DNA of 64,000 nt, from NCBI RefSeq assembly GCF_014898815.1, contig NW_026515425.1:32036-96035 (forward strand). Reading direction: 5' to 3'. The notes under the pieces are model-generated. The model did not search any database. It was not told the origin of the DNA and saw only the letters and a list, made by a program, of their open reading frames with translations. Both the position numbers and the translations under genes were made by a program. Positions 10,768 to 21,452 of this stretch are shown here, one piece after another. Position 1 is the stretch's first letter. The number at the start of each line of letters is the position of its first letter. This stretch comes from Panonychus citri (taxonomy: Eukaryota; Arthropoda; Arachnida; Trombidiformes; Tetranychidae).

Positions 10768-11207
10768 GATTGATAAAAGAACACCTTGGATCTCAATATC
10801 TTCCTAATGATATCGAATTTCTAAAAAGTGTAACCATAAGTGGCCTTCGATATTCATCGGAAAGTTATACAGTTGGTAAGAAACGAGATGATTCTTTCAT
10901 CAATTTTCGAAATCAACAATTTTTTCGGATCATGGATATTGTTCGGATCAAAGGTGAAAAGATCTATGGTATTTGTCGACAAATCAAAGTTTCCAAAACA
11001 AAAACTCAATTCAAAGGACCTAAGGAGAAAGTGATCTTGAATTTTGATCATATTTTTGACGTAAAACTAGAGAAATTGGATCAACAGATTTTGACGCTAA
11101 TTGAACTAAATTCGGAGATAAAAAAAGCTATTTTTATTCCCAGTACCGAGTTCAGTCATAAATACAGATGTGACCACATCGTCGAAGCTTTTTTATTGAA
11201 TTTTTGA
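10768..11207 (+). pseudogene. C-terminal part of the transposase in a shifted frame
   Basis: This frame overlaps the end of the main ORF (RNDKIRLIKEHLGS) and runs about 145 codons to TGA at 11205-11207. It carries a domain that commonly ends TNP2-like proteins (SGLRYSSESYTVGKKRDDSF, then QFFRIMDIVRIKGEKIYGIC). The shift relative to the main ORF is one base. I tested a 58-bp GT..AG intron at 10691-10748 and it does not restore the frame. So a one-base indel, a sequence error or programmed frameshifting remains. Confidence 0.65.
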
Positions 11208-11640
11208 CGCGTCGTGTTTGGATTTGTGATCTATTTGATTTTATTTACAGTGGTGGTTTTTTCTTCTTTTTTCGAGTGAAACTTGATCAAGATTTGTTGA
11301 AATTCTATTGAACATTGGATATTAAATCTAAGATCGTTCAATTTTCATCAATTAGTTCAAATCTTTCCGAAAAAGATTCATCTAAAGTGAAATTAAGTGA
11401 AAAGTGAAAGTTCAATTATCCTGTTTTCGTTAATCAAAATTAAACGTCTCAAAAAAAGAAAATCAGTCTTTTCTTCTTGCAACATCATCTTTATCAAAGT
11501 TAAATCATCATCATCATAGATCAGAATAATCAAAAATTACAAAAATTTCATCAAAAATCATGGTTAAAAGTAAAATCTAATTTCTTTTTCTTTTTACATT
11601 TTTCTCTATTGATATTGAGTGTTCATTGTTTTTTTCTTTA
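11208..11640. other. Transposon interior, no gene seen
   Basis: AT-rich DNA between the transposase C-terminus and the small plus-strand ORF. It may be transposase 3' UTR or intron sequence. No motif stands out. Confidence 0.4.
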
Positions 11641-11737
11641 TTTTCTGCTAAAGTAAACAAACATTATCTTTCATCATTTCCCTCAACAATTTTTAACCGG
11701 TCGATCTTTGATTATTATCATTATGGACTAAGTTCTA

Positions 11738-11931
11738 TGGCCAAATTGTTCAACGGAATTAATCAAAGAAAAAATCTCTATTATGAACCTAAAAAGATCC
11801 AAAAAGCGTTAGAAAGCTATTTCAAAGATCAGAAAAAAACAATGAAGGATTCACAATCTGAAGATTCAGAAATGGAATCAATCGATGTCTTTGATCTTAT
11901 GGATAACTTACAAGAAATTGATCTCAACTAA
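11738..11931 (+). CDS. Small acidic protein at the right side of the transposon, function unknown
   Basis: A short open frame starts MAKLFNGINQRKNLYYEPKK and ends with an acidic tail (SQSEDSEMESIDVFDLMDN) before TAA; it encodes about 64 residues. An upstream extension in the same frame to about 11626 is possible but is hydrophobic and lacks a clear ATG. It follows the transposase on the same strand and could be a last exon of a longer transcript. I do not recognise it. Confidence 0.35.
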
Positions 11932-11939
11932 TTACGGAT

Positions 11940-12421
11940 CCAGGAGAAATTTATATTTAAAGTTCAAATTACAATCATCTTGTTACAAGAAATCAACCGA
12001 TCTCAGTTAGAGTGAAACAAGTTCCAAATCAACAAAATTTTATTATTAGATATTAATCAGAATTGTTTTATATATCAAATGTTATTGTCAAAATCTCTAT
12101 TTTTCTAGAATATCAATGTTTCTCAAATTGACTCACAAAAAATCAATTATCTTTTATGCATTTATCCTTGATTAAAATGGAATCATGAATCTCACCAACA
12201 AAAAATTGCCTTTAAAAAAAGCGCTCAAAAAGCGTCAAAAATCTAAAATTCAAAAAAATTTGTATCTGGATCCAAAGTATTGATCCAATCACTTGATCCG
12301 ACTTTGAGTCAAAATAAACTCTAATTGAATTCAATTTGATTAAATATATTTTCTCTCAATTTTTGACTCAAATCTTGACTCAATAAGTGCTCAAAAATTT
12401 CTCAATTTCTCTCCCTAAAAA
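11940..12421. other. Right subterminal region of the transposon
   Basis: Contains motifs mirrored at the left end: GAGTCAAAAT near 12311, TTGACTCAAATCTTGACTCAA near 12365-12385, and AAGCGCTCAAAAAGCGTCAAA near 12222-12242 matching the left-end GAGCGTTTTTGATTC near 3400. This is the arrangement of subterminal transposase-binding repeats in CACTA elements. Confidence 0.5.
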
Positions 12422-12438
12422 CTTCTCTGTTGATTGGG
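12422..12438 (-). repeat. Right terminal inverted repeat of the CACTA-like element
   Basis: Reverse complement of the left end with a single mismatch, followed directly by the TA target duplicate at 12439-12440. Confidence 0.75.
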
Positions 12439-15400
12439 TAGCTCTTGTTTTGTTTGGTGAATTGATGGTAGGAAGAGTGCAATCGGTACGATACCTTCAC
12501 CCACAGAATTTTGAACCGTTTGAGATCAGGAAAACAGAGAGTAACAATAATCATAATAAGTAATAATAAACTCTATCAAGTGGGTTGTTTGTATACACAG
12601 TAGTACGAAAACTCATTAAGCTTACCTTCAGGGTGTATTCATGGAAAGAAGAAAATAATTCAAAAACTATGGGAACAAAAAACAGAGCAGATTGTTCAGA
12701 TAACTGAGGCGGAAATAATAATATCCGAAATAATAGTAAATAATGATAACACTAAATACTCACGATATGATATTGTAATAAATTTAGAGTATTTTAGTTT
12801 CGAAGGCAAAAAAAACGAAATTATCATGGTGATTATTTTTTCCATTCTCTTTCCTTTTTTATCTTATTCTGAGAACAGAATCTTTAGAAATTGAGAGAGA
12901 AAATGTTTCTTTTTCTCTCTAATCAAAAATATAACCCATGATAATGATAGAGAGATGAGGCAACAATGAGTTTCCATGATAATTGAGGTGAAGAGAGATG
13001 AAAAGTTCAAAGTATTCCGAATGTTGTGAGCATTTCGAAACTCAAATGTTTTCCCTCAGATTATCAAATTATCATGATAATGTTATCTCAACCCTCTCCT
13101 ACGTTTCTCCCTTCATATTCTGATGAATAATAAAATCTGATATTTAGAACTTTTTTTCTCATTCTCTTTTTTTCCCTCTCTAGAATGAATCAAAATTCAG
13201 TATCTGATGAAAACACCATCATCATGATAATTTAACGAAATGATACACTTGATGATAGTAACACAATTAAATTTAATATAATAAATATATGTGAAAAGTT
13301 CAGACTATGATACAGTTGATAAAAAAAATTGTTCACACTTTTCTCGTTCAGGGTAAATGATAATGTTAATTTAATTACCATGATAATGCTCAGAATTGAA
13401 TAACAATTTAAATTATGAGAATGAATTATTGGATGATAGAAAAAATCATTCTAATTCATTTCAAATCATGAGTATTGAAACTTGATTAACTTTGAACGTC
13501 ATTCAATTGTATTGTGATTGAAATGAAAAGTTCAAGAAAATTAAATCAACGTTATATTGTTAATAAACATCAATAAGAGTTTATCAAATCATGTTGGTAA
13601 TATTTCATTGACTGAACAATCATTTTCTATTATTTCCATCATCATTTCCACAATTGAATTTGCTCTGGTCTTAATTAATAACAAGTTGATTGGTCGTTTA
13701 ATCTAATGGCTGATTCAAGTTTTGTAATCGATTCAACCTTTGAATATAAGTATAAAGGTGAAAACTCATTCATTGATATAACATATCTGTGACTAAACTA
13801 ATCATCTAGTAACTATCCATTTGCCATGTCATTTATTCATTCATGGTGTGTCTACATGAGTGTGAAGATGATAAGTTCAATTACAAGAGCCTGAATCAAG
13901 ATCTGTAGATAATCTGATAGGAAAAGGAAAGTGAAGCAAAAAAAGAAGGTGAAAAAGATAAACAGGAAGAAAAAGAAAATGATTATTTCTAGTTAACATA
14001 TGAAAGAAAAACCCTTTCCCTTGATTGGTAATGATGGTGGTGATTCTTCATAGTATCATGAACATCAAAATCATCATCAACTCCCAGATGAAACTGATGC
14101 CAACAACATGAAGATTAGCCATCAGGAAGAGAGAGAGAGAGAGAGAAAAAATTATTACATTGAGATGATAATAGTTACATTACATGATGAACAGAATATC
14201 ATTTATTCATATGGAATGTCTTAACCTTCCCACTCCTCTTTTATCATCCTAATGGTTTTCCCACCCTCTCTCTCTCACACAGTGGTACCAATACTATAAC
14301 CACCTTTCTCTCCTCCCTCTACACCTCCCACTCTGTCTTCGCTTCCAAGTTGATGATACCCATTCATACAGTTGATCATGTAATATATACGATTTTGTAT
14401 CATTACGATCATGTTAATAATAATGTATCTGTATAAATCTAAGGGTGAAACTGTGTTGGTGTAGAAAAAGAGACAGAAAATTGTTAGTGATTGAAATTTT
14501 CTTCTCAATTGAAATTCTGATGAAAATCTCATTTGAAATGAAACCTCAAGCTTCATATTTTGATTATTCATTCCCAGGGAAAAGGTAAATCTACTATTAA
14601 TGTCTCTACAAGATGATAATCATCATCATACTATTGATAAGATGGTAGATATGAGATTTTGATAAATGCTTAGGGAAAAAAATTCTGTCATGAAAATGAG
14701 ATTTGCATTAACCAAGTTCAAGTTTATCATCATAGTTATCTCAACATTTTTTCATTCCCAATGACTCAACTTCCGCCCCTGAGATTCCCACTTTCATTCA
14801 CTTTTTTCACCACCTTCTCATGTTATCATATTCATCATTTATTAAAGAATTGAATCATCTCTCTTTTGAGTCAGTGGTAGAAATTATCATGGTTTCGACT
14901 TTTGCTTTATTCATTCATTTCCGTTCCTATTCAATTCTGATTCACATAGAGACTCAACCTCATCATCATCATAAAATCCCAGTTATTGTTCAGAGGCTCA
15001 GATTATATAAACATATCTTACACTTTGACAAAGTGAAAAATATTATCTTTTTTTATAGTATTAGAAAAAAAAGTCTCATGAAAGATCTGAAAAAAGTACA
15101 GATAATATAATGGATGTTTCAATATTCAAGGATCAGTGGATACATTTTCTGTTTTCTGTTCATTACTCAGAACGGAAATACCCTGAATATGAATATGAAA
15201 ATCATTCATATTCCTCGAGAATTTTTTTCTCTCTTGTTTCTTCAACAATTTATTCACTTAGTTTCGTTTTATCATAATGTTGCGATGATGATCCTCAGAT
15301 TTAGTGATACTTTTAATCATCACCATCATAATGATGACTAAAAGGAGATGCTAAATGGATGTGAAATATGAATGTTGGGTGAAAAAATATGAAGCCCGAA

Positions 15401-15950
15401 AGTTAAAGTGAATAAGAAATATGAAAATGATGATGATGAAGAGGATAAGATGATGAAAATGATTGCGATGAGCATGATGAAAGGATAATGATGTGTTAAA
15501 CTCACCAAAAAGTATTTGAAGATGAGGATGAAAAGTTATCACCAAAGAGATGATTCAAGTTGATGGCTTAATGCAAATATGATGATCTCCATGCAAAAAT
15601 ATCTCAACTTGAGGAATTGATTATTTGCTCAGTTTTTTGATAAAAACTCGATAACTCGATAAATTATAAACGGAGTGATGTTTAGTGAACACACTTCACT
15701 TGATTACAATTAAAACAAACAAACTTTAATGTTTTATAACAAATCTTGTCAATCTCGAGAAATTTTTAGATTAAGATTACTGATCTGCACGTTAATAGTA
15801 TCAGAGGGGATGAAATCAGTTTACTAACAAAAGTTCAAAGGTTATTGAAGATTATGGTGACTAAGATTAAAAAATGATTAGAAACGATAAGAAAGTTAAT
15901 TGCAACAGAGAAACAAAAAGTTCTGGTTACTATTTAAACACAGAACTGAG
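12439..15950. other. Non-coding DNA, no recognised gene
   Basis: AT-rich sequence with many TTATCATGATAA-like and ATCATC runs, a GA microsatellite at about 14127-14148 and scattered short ORFs of low-complexity composition (for example at 14275-14571, 14820-15110 and 15114-15341) that I do not regard as genes. A TATA-like stretch (TATAAGTATAAAGG) near 13745 is the only promoter-like feature, and nothing identifiable follows it. Confidence 0.5.
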
Positions 15951-16050
15951 TTTGTCTATGTACTCATTGTTAATACTGTGCGTCATGAGCTGAAGGCGAT
16001 GATTCTTGAAGGGATTTATGAACACGACTCGGTATCTCCACCTATTGTTA
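15910..16050 (+). other. Short open frame, unknown
   Basis: An open frame of about 45-50 codons without its own start (FVYVLIVNTVRHELKAMILE, then GIYEHDSVSPPIVIE and stop) has better protein-like composition than its surroundings. It could be a remnant exon. A second unknown ORF (MDILQDISRTENHMKVKLGQ...) follows at 16206-16439. Neither is recognised. Confidence 0.2.
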
Positions 16051-16930
16051 TCGAATAGAAGTATTAATGTTGACTCATTTTCTCTATGTAGCTTCTCTTT
16101 CGTTTAGTTCGATGACAAGAAACTTCTTAGAAAGTTATTGAAAAGATGCAAACATGATATCTTAATATTCATAATAATATATGATGCAGGGAGTTCCTAT
16201 TCACTATGGATATTTTACAAGATATTTCAAGAACTGAAAATCATATGAAGGTTAAACTTGGCCAGAACACTGAGCAGAGTTACCGTTGCTTTATCGAATT
16301 TCAAGGTAATTACTCGAAGAACATGTTTGAAGGTCGTTTCATTTCAAGGTTTTTACGTAAAAGAGTATATTGTCACCCATCATCATGGGATAATTATCTG
16401 TTCTTCTTTTCAAAAAACCTTCAAATGACCTCTAAATAGGTTTATCGTTAAATGACCTGAATAACATTGAAACTTTTTTTACGAAGTCCTGCAGTTCCGA
16501 AATGTATCTGTTCGAGGTCTGCTCTTTTAGACTTACTAATTCTTGACTTATAACTAAAAATCTGCGTGAGATGAAGTTGAATTTTTCTATATTAGGAATT
16601 CGCATTTGTCTTTCTAAAAATATGAAAATCTCAATTGTAAACTCAAAACTAGAATTTGGTGTGCATTCTATTAGGTATTTAACAGACAACTACAAGTAGA
16701 CTGTAGACGAATAAAACGTTTAATACATTGATGAAAAAAACTCTAATGTTTTGTTAATTTTCAATTACAGATTGATAAACAAATAGAAACACATCATCAT
16801 CGACTGCATCCTCATCATAATTACCTTCATCATCTCAATTATCTGCATCATAACAAATGAAATGAATCAAATTATGGAAACAACTTGATTGCAATTAAAT
16901 GAATTCTCAACAGGATCCATATTATCAATA

Positions 16931-17288
16931 CAGTCAACTACCTAATTTTGTCCTACCTAAAATTATCCGATCGATTGTGGCTCCATCTTCTTAATCAGAA
17001 CTAGCACCCCATTGTCGCAATTAGAGTGATTATTTTTTTTAATTCTTATCAAATTGATTTTAAAAAAATCGAAATCAATATTTTTAGTTAAATCTATGGT
17101 GATTTAAAAGATTTAAATAAGTTAAATATTTTTTTTGATCGAAAAATTCAATTAGTTTTAACCCTTTCGAATTGCCTCACCAAAAGACAATGTTTTGTCT
17201 AAGATTGAGAATTTCAGTTGAGTTAATAATCTAGTAGAACAAAAAAATCGGCCGTACAAAAAAACGGACAAAATTAGGTAGTTGACTG
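16931..17288. mobile_element. 358-bp MITE with TA duplication (Tc1/mariner-like ends)
   Basis: Left end CAGTCAACTACCTAATTTTG and right end, reverse-complemented, the same 20 bases, flanked by TA on both sides (16929-16930 and 17289-17290). The sequence outside (TATCAA TA CCCGAG) matches the uninterrupted repeat copy at 18780-18796, which confirms both insertion and excision point. No ORF inside. A diverged relative lies at about 22370-22671, ending GACTG followed by TA. Confidence 0.8.
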
Positions 17289-17315
17289 TACCCGAGAATA
17301 GATGATGAGGTAATA

Positions 17316-17362
17316 GAGAGAGAGGAGGAAAGAGAGAGAGAGAGAGGGAGAGAGAGAGAGAT
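17316..17362. repeat. GA microsatellite within the dispersed repeat
   Basis: (GA)n tract with interruptions; the same position in other copies of the family (for example about 18816-18838, or CT-rich at 23953-23970) also carries a purine/pyrimidine tract, so it belongs to the repeat consensus. Confidence 0.7.
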
Positions 17363-17840
17363 TACTTTAGTCGATGGGATATAAACAAATATGGACAACG
17401 GAAAATGGAAAATGAACAATCAGTTGAAACTTCGATTGAATTACAGTTGCGTTGATAATCTAATAAAAGAAAAAAATCTTACTGGTAATAATAATTAAAA
17501 AGAGCATAAAAATAATGAAAGGGTATGTATCACCTAAAATCGACTTTAGAAAACTAAAATAAGGTTATTCTGATAAAATGCATCAAAAGACAATGTTTTG
17601 TCTAGTCAAAACGTCCCGTTCGGTCACAATTTCCGTCGAAACTCGTTTTTCGATAATATTTCGAGAACGATGATGAATGCAGGCGTGTAGTTTTATAAAA
17701 TTGTAGTTCATACATTGTTCTATAGAATAATAGAAAAGTAAGTTCACGCGTTGGCTGCTCAAATATGATCTTGAGGTCATTTAGCTTCGAAATGAAATCC
17801 CGTAAAGTCGTTATTAAAAATCTATTTTATTAACTATAAA

Positions 17841-18310
17841 TATAGTGTCTTGCACAAAAACTGACAGTAGCGTTTTCATTTGTTACTAAGATCGCTTCAA
17901 TTATTGAGTTGAAATTTTTTCACAAAATTGTAGATGACCATGTATCAATATCATATAAAAGATAAGAATCACCATGATGCAGAGATTATTAGTATTATAA
18001 TGATTATTTTTTATCATTTTAAAAGATCGCGGAAGAACTAAGATCGTTTTTCCCGTTTCCCGTTTTCCTTTTTCTTTATCATCATCATCCAACATCAACC
18101 CAAGTTCCATCATCTCTTTCGCATCTTAATTCCCTTTCTTTCTATTTCTCTTTCTTTACTCTCTTATTATTATTTCAAATTAACGGCTGATAGACTATAA
18201 GTTAAAATAAGAAATTGCATCAAGAAAAAGGCTGAATAACAACAATTGCAGCACTTTAATGGCCTGAGAATTGAAGATTGATACTGATTGAAGATGATAA
18301 GTTGTAGTAG
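17841..18310 (-). repeat. Inverted copy of the 21.04-21.45 kb segment
   Basis: Reverse complement of this stretch matches 21043-21452 almost base for base (TTGTGCAAGACAC end, CGATCTTAGTTCTTCCGCGA core, CAATTCTCAGGCCATTAAAG end), apart from a roughly 60-bp segment present only here. The two copies face each other about 2.7 kb apart. Confidence 0.75.
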
Positions 18311-19469
18311 TTAACAGTAGTTGTAGCGGTAATGTTGTTGTTAGAGTGATGGTGTTGGTAGTGACGGTGGTGGTGGTGGGATGAGTGATGGTGACGGTGG
18401 AAAGATGTTGATTAGTATTTAAGAGGAAAGGGAAAGCTAAAAAAAGTAAGAGAAGAGAAATGGAAAAAGCAATAAGAAAGAAACGTTAGAAACTAATCAT
18501 GATTATCATCATCTTTCTCTCACTCTCTCACTAATCGTAATTAGTATTTAACAGACAACTAGATGAATAAAACGATTGATACATTGATGAAAAAAACTCT
18601 AATGTTTTGTTAATTTTTAATTACAGATTGATAAACAAATAGAAACACATCATCATCATCGACTGCATCCTCATCATAATTACCTTCATCATCTCAATTG
18701 TCTGCATCATAACAAATGAAATGAATCAAATTATGGAAACAACTTGATTGCAATTAAATGAATTCTCAACAGGATCCATATTATCAATACCCGAGAGTAG
18801 ATGATGAGGTAATTGAGAGAGGAGAGAGAGAGAGAGAGATTACTTTAGTCGATGGGATATAAACAAATATGGACAATGGAAATGGAAAATGAACAATCAG
18901 TTGAAATTTCGATTGAGAATTGAAGTTGAGTTAATAATCGAGTAAAAGAGAAAAAAATGTTAATGATAATAATAATTAGAAAGAACATAAAAAGTGAATA
19001 TCATTGATGATGCTCGTTGACGCAGTTACGAACTAAAGTTTCTAAGTTTAGATCGAGTTCAGGTTTTTTTTATTTTCTCTCTTTTCAGATACTCTCCTGT
19101 TGTGCAACAATTTAATATTTACTTTCCCTTTCAATCGTTAACCTCACTTTCACCATTCTAATCATTTCGAATTCAATTGGAAAATGAGATTAGCTAAACT
19201 ACATCAGTATCATTATTGTTGTTGTTACTTGATAATAATGATAAAGTCTCTTCCTGTTATCGTATCGGAATCTTCTGTAATTGATTATTGCTTTTTCGAA
19301 TGAAAATCAATTGTACGATTTTGACAATCAATCGACTTGATTCTAGTGCAACAAGTCGCGGTCATTCAAAACCGGTTAGACCGGTTAAACAAGATTAAGC
19401 TAATTAGTTAATCAATATTAGTAGCATACCAAACTAGTTTTTTTGTGATAAAAATATTATTCTGAACAG

Positions 19470-19655
19470 ATAGTGGTCATTCTATACTGAACCTTTGAAG
19501 CGTGCGCTATGCCTTTTTCCTGTTAGCGCAACCCGGACAGCACCATACGGAGGTAGGGAATAACTTTTGCTGCCACAGAATTCGGTCACTAGAGCAGTCC
19601 ATTTATCCGAACTCAACGGAGCTCTGACCTGGACGCTTTAGATATTTTTCCCAAA
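19470..19655. other. GC-richer island, unclassified
   Basis: A stretch of distinctly higher GC than its surroundings (TTAGCGCAACCCGGACAGCA, CATACGGAGGTAGGG, AACTCAACGGAGCTCTGACC). It has no ORF or tRNA fold that I can see. It may be a fragment of an unrelated mobile element. Confidence 0.35.
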
Positions 19656-19842
19656 AAAATATAATTTTCTGAAAGTACAATAAGTGTACTAATCAACATC
19701 TTTGCACCGTATTATTAATTCTGTTCATCGATGTTTCAATAGTTTTATTCATCTAGTTGTCTGTTGAATACTAATTACGATTAGTGAGAGAGAGAAAGAT
19801 GATGATGATAAGAAATTTGGGCATCATTCAAAAAAAGAAAAC

Positions 19843-20405
19843 CTAAGCTAACCTAACCAAATCTATCGAACCATTTTTTAGCTGAAAACTTTGTTTAATT
19901 GTATTATTTGGTCAAATGCCAAATCTATCAAACCATTTTTCAATAAAAAGCATTGTTTATTTGTATTTGGCCAGATGCCAAATCTAATGAACCATTTTAT
20001 ATTTTTTAATTGTGTAGAAGAGCCCTTATCACTGTAAATAAATATTGCTTTCCTAACAAACCTTATCCTTTGAATTATTTTTTTATCAAAAAATAGTATT
20101 TTTGATTTTTGGTCAGGTGTTAAAAACAAAGCATTTTAGTGATTGCAAATAATAGTTTTTGCACCAGATTGTTCAGAAATTTGTGCATCATTTAAAAAAG
20201 AAAACCTAAGCTAACCTAACCAAATCTATCGAACCATTTTTTAGCTGAAAACATTGTTTATTTGTATTATTTGGTCAAATGCCAAACCTATCGAACCATT
20301 TTATGTAGAAACGTTGTTTCTTTGTATTTGACCAGATGCCAAATCTAATGAACCATTTTTTATAGAAACATAATTCATTTTTATTGGGTCAGATGCCAAA
20401 TCATT
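19843..20405. repeat. Tandem array of a roughly 60-bp unit with telomere-like leaders
   Basis: Units contain GCCAAATCTATCGAACCATT followed by a T-rich part and TTTGGTCAGAT. Starts fall near 19858, 19918, 19977, 20219, 20281, 20338 and 20396. There are two blocks, each led by AACCTAAGCTAACCTAACC (about 19840 and 20205), which reads as degenerate CCTAA, the complement of TTAGG. The roughly 180-bp spacer between blocks is not part of the array. Confidence 0.7.
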
Positions 20406-20639
20406 CATCGTTTCTTCTATAAATTACATCTTAAACGGAAAAAAGTTCTTATTCCGCAAAAATTGATGATGCTACTATCCTTGTATAACCTTGTATAACC
20501 AAACCATTGCACCACAGCCATAAAAATACGTAGAATCAGGCGAAGAAAAGAAACCCCATGAGGCAGAACGTAATTTAGGCTGACAAGAAGGTGGTTGATT
20601 TTCTTGAAACCTGTAACCAGAATGAATTTGCAAAAAATC

Positions 20640-20756
20640 ACAGTGTCGAGGTTTACAAAGACGACGGAGAGCCACCAAAGGGAAACCATCAATTTTATTA
20701 GTCGAAAGTGTCAACATTTCGAGAGTTGCCTCAAGGTCACCTAATGAATATTCATG
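20640..20756 (-). pseudogene. Orphan LRR exon fragment (chaoptin-like)
   Basis: On the minus strand the frame reads EYSLGDLEATLEMLTLSTNK followed by IDGFPLVALRRL, a typical LRR unit (L..TLE.L.LS.NKI..FP). Protein-like sequence may continue with changed frames to about 20420. It ends abruptly at 20756, where the dispersed repeat begins. It is a captured or broken fragment, not a functional gene. Confidence 0.55.
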
Positions 20757-21042
20757 TAAAGATGATGATTAGTTTCTAACGTTTCTTTCTCATTGCTTTT
20801 GCCATTTCTCTTCTCTCACCTTTTTAGCTTTCCCTCTCATTCATCTTGCAACTACTTGTAAGTTTATTTGTATTGCTGATTAAACTTACATCTGACACCG
20901 TAAAAGTGATATTCATATTTTCTTGAGAGTTTGTCCGATTTCGTGCGTACAAGCATAGAGATATTTCTGCATAAATGATGTTCTTTGCTCCTGAAAATTA
21001 GATCTTAAACGGAAAAGGTTCTTATTCCGCAAATGATGAAAC

Positions 21043-21452
21043 TACTACAACTTATTATCTTCAATCAGTATCAATCTTCAATTCTCAGGCCATTAAAGTG
21101 CTGCAATTGTTGTTATTCAGCCTTTTTCTTGATGCAATTTCTTATTTTAACTTATAGTCTATCAGCCGTTAATTTGAAATAATAATATGAGAGTAAAGAA
21201 AGAGAAATAGAAAGAAAAGGAATTAAGATGCGAAAGAAACGGGAAAAACGATCTTAGTTCTTCCGCGATCTTTTAAAATGATAAAAAATAATCATTATAA
21301 TACTAATAATCTCTGCATCATGGTGATTCTTATCTTTTATATGATATTGATACATGGTCATCTACAATTTTGTGAAAAAATTTCAACTCAATAATTGAAG
21401 CGATCTTAGTAACAAATGAAAACGCTACTGTCAGTTTTTGTGCAAGACACTG
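21043..21452 (+). repeat. Inverted partner of 17.84-18.31 kb
   Basis: Plus-sense copy of the repeat segment described for 17841-18310, lacking about 60 bp. The flanking part of the same family (about 22740-23041) is separated from it by about 1.3 kb of other sequence, as if a longer copy had been split. Confidence 0.7.

Larger units (their letters stand above)
3317..12438. mobile_element. CACTA/EnSpm-like (CMC) DNA transposon, about 9.1 kb, both ends present
   Basis: The outer ends are inverted repeats: 5' CCCAATCAACAGAAAAG at 3317-3333 and, reverse-complemented, CCCAATCAACAGAGAAG at 12422-12438 (16 of 17 matches). Both ends are flanked by TA (3315-3316 and 12439-12440), consistent with a 2-bp target duplication. 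Just inside both ends are repeated GAGTCAAA/TTTGACTC motifs, as expected for transposase-binding subterminal repeats. The interior holds a plus-strand TNP2-type transposase (8.69-11.2 kb), a small plus-strand ORF (11.7 kb) and two minus-strand accessory genes (3.66-5.41 and 5.89-8.29 kb), divergent from a shared promoter region at about 8.3-8.7 kb. CACTA elements usually begin CACTA/G with 2-3 bp duplications, so these termini are atypical; superfamily assignment rests on the transposase. Confidence 0.8.

Noticed and set aside
19843..20405. CRISPR-like array
   Set aside because: Units are contiguous 60-bp tandem copies without unique spacers, in a eukaryotic genome.
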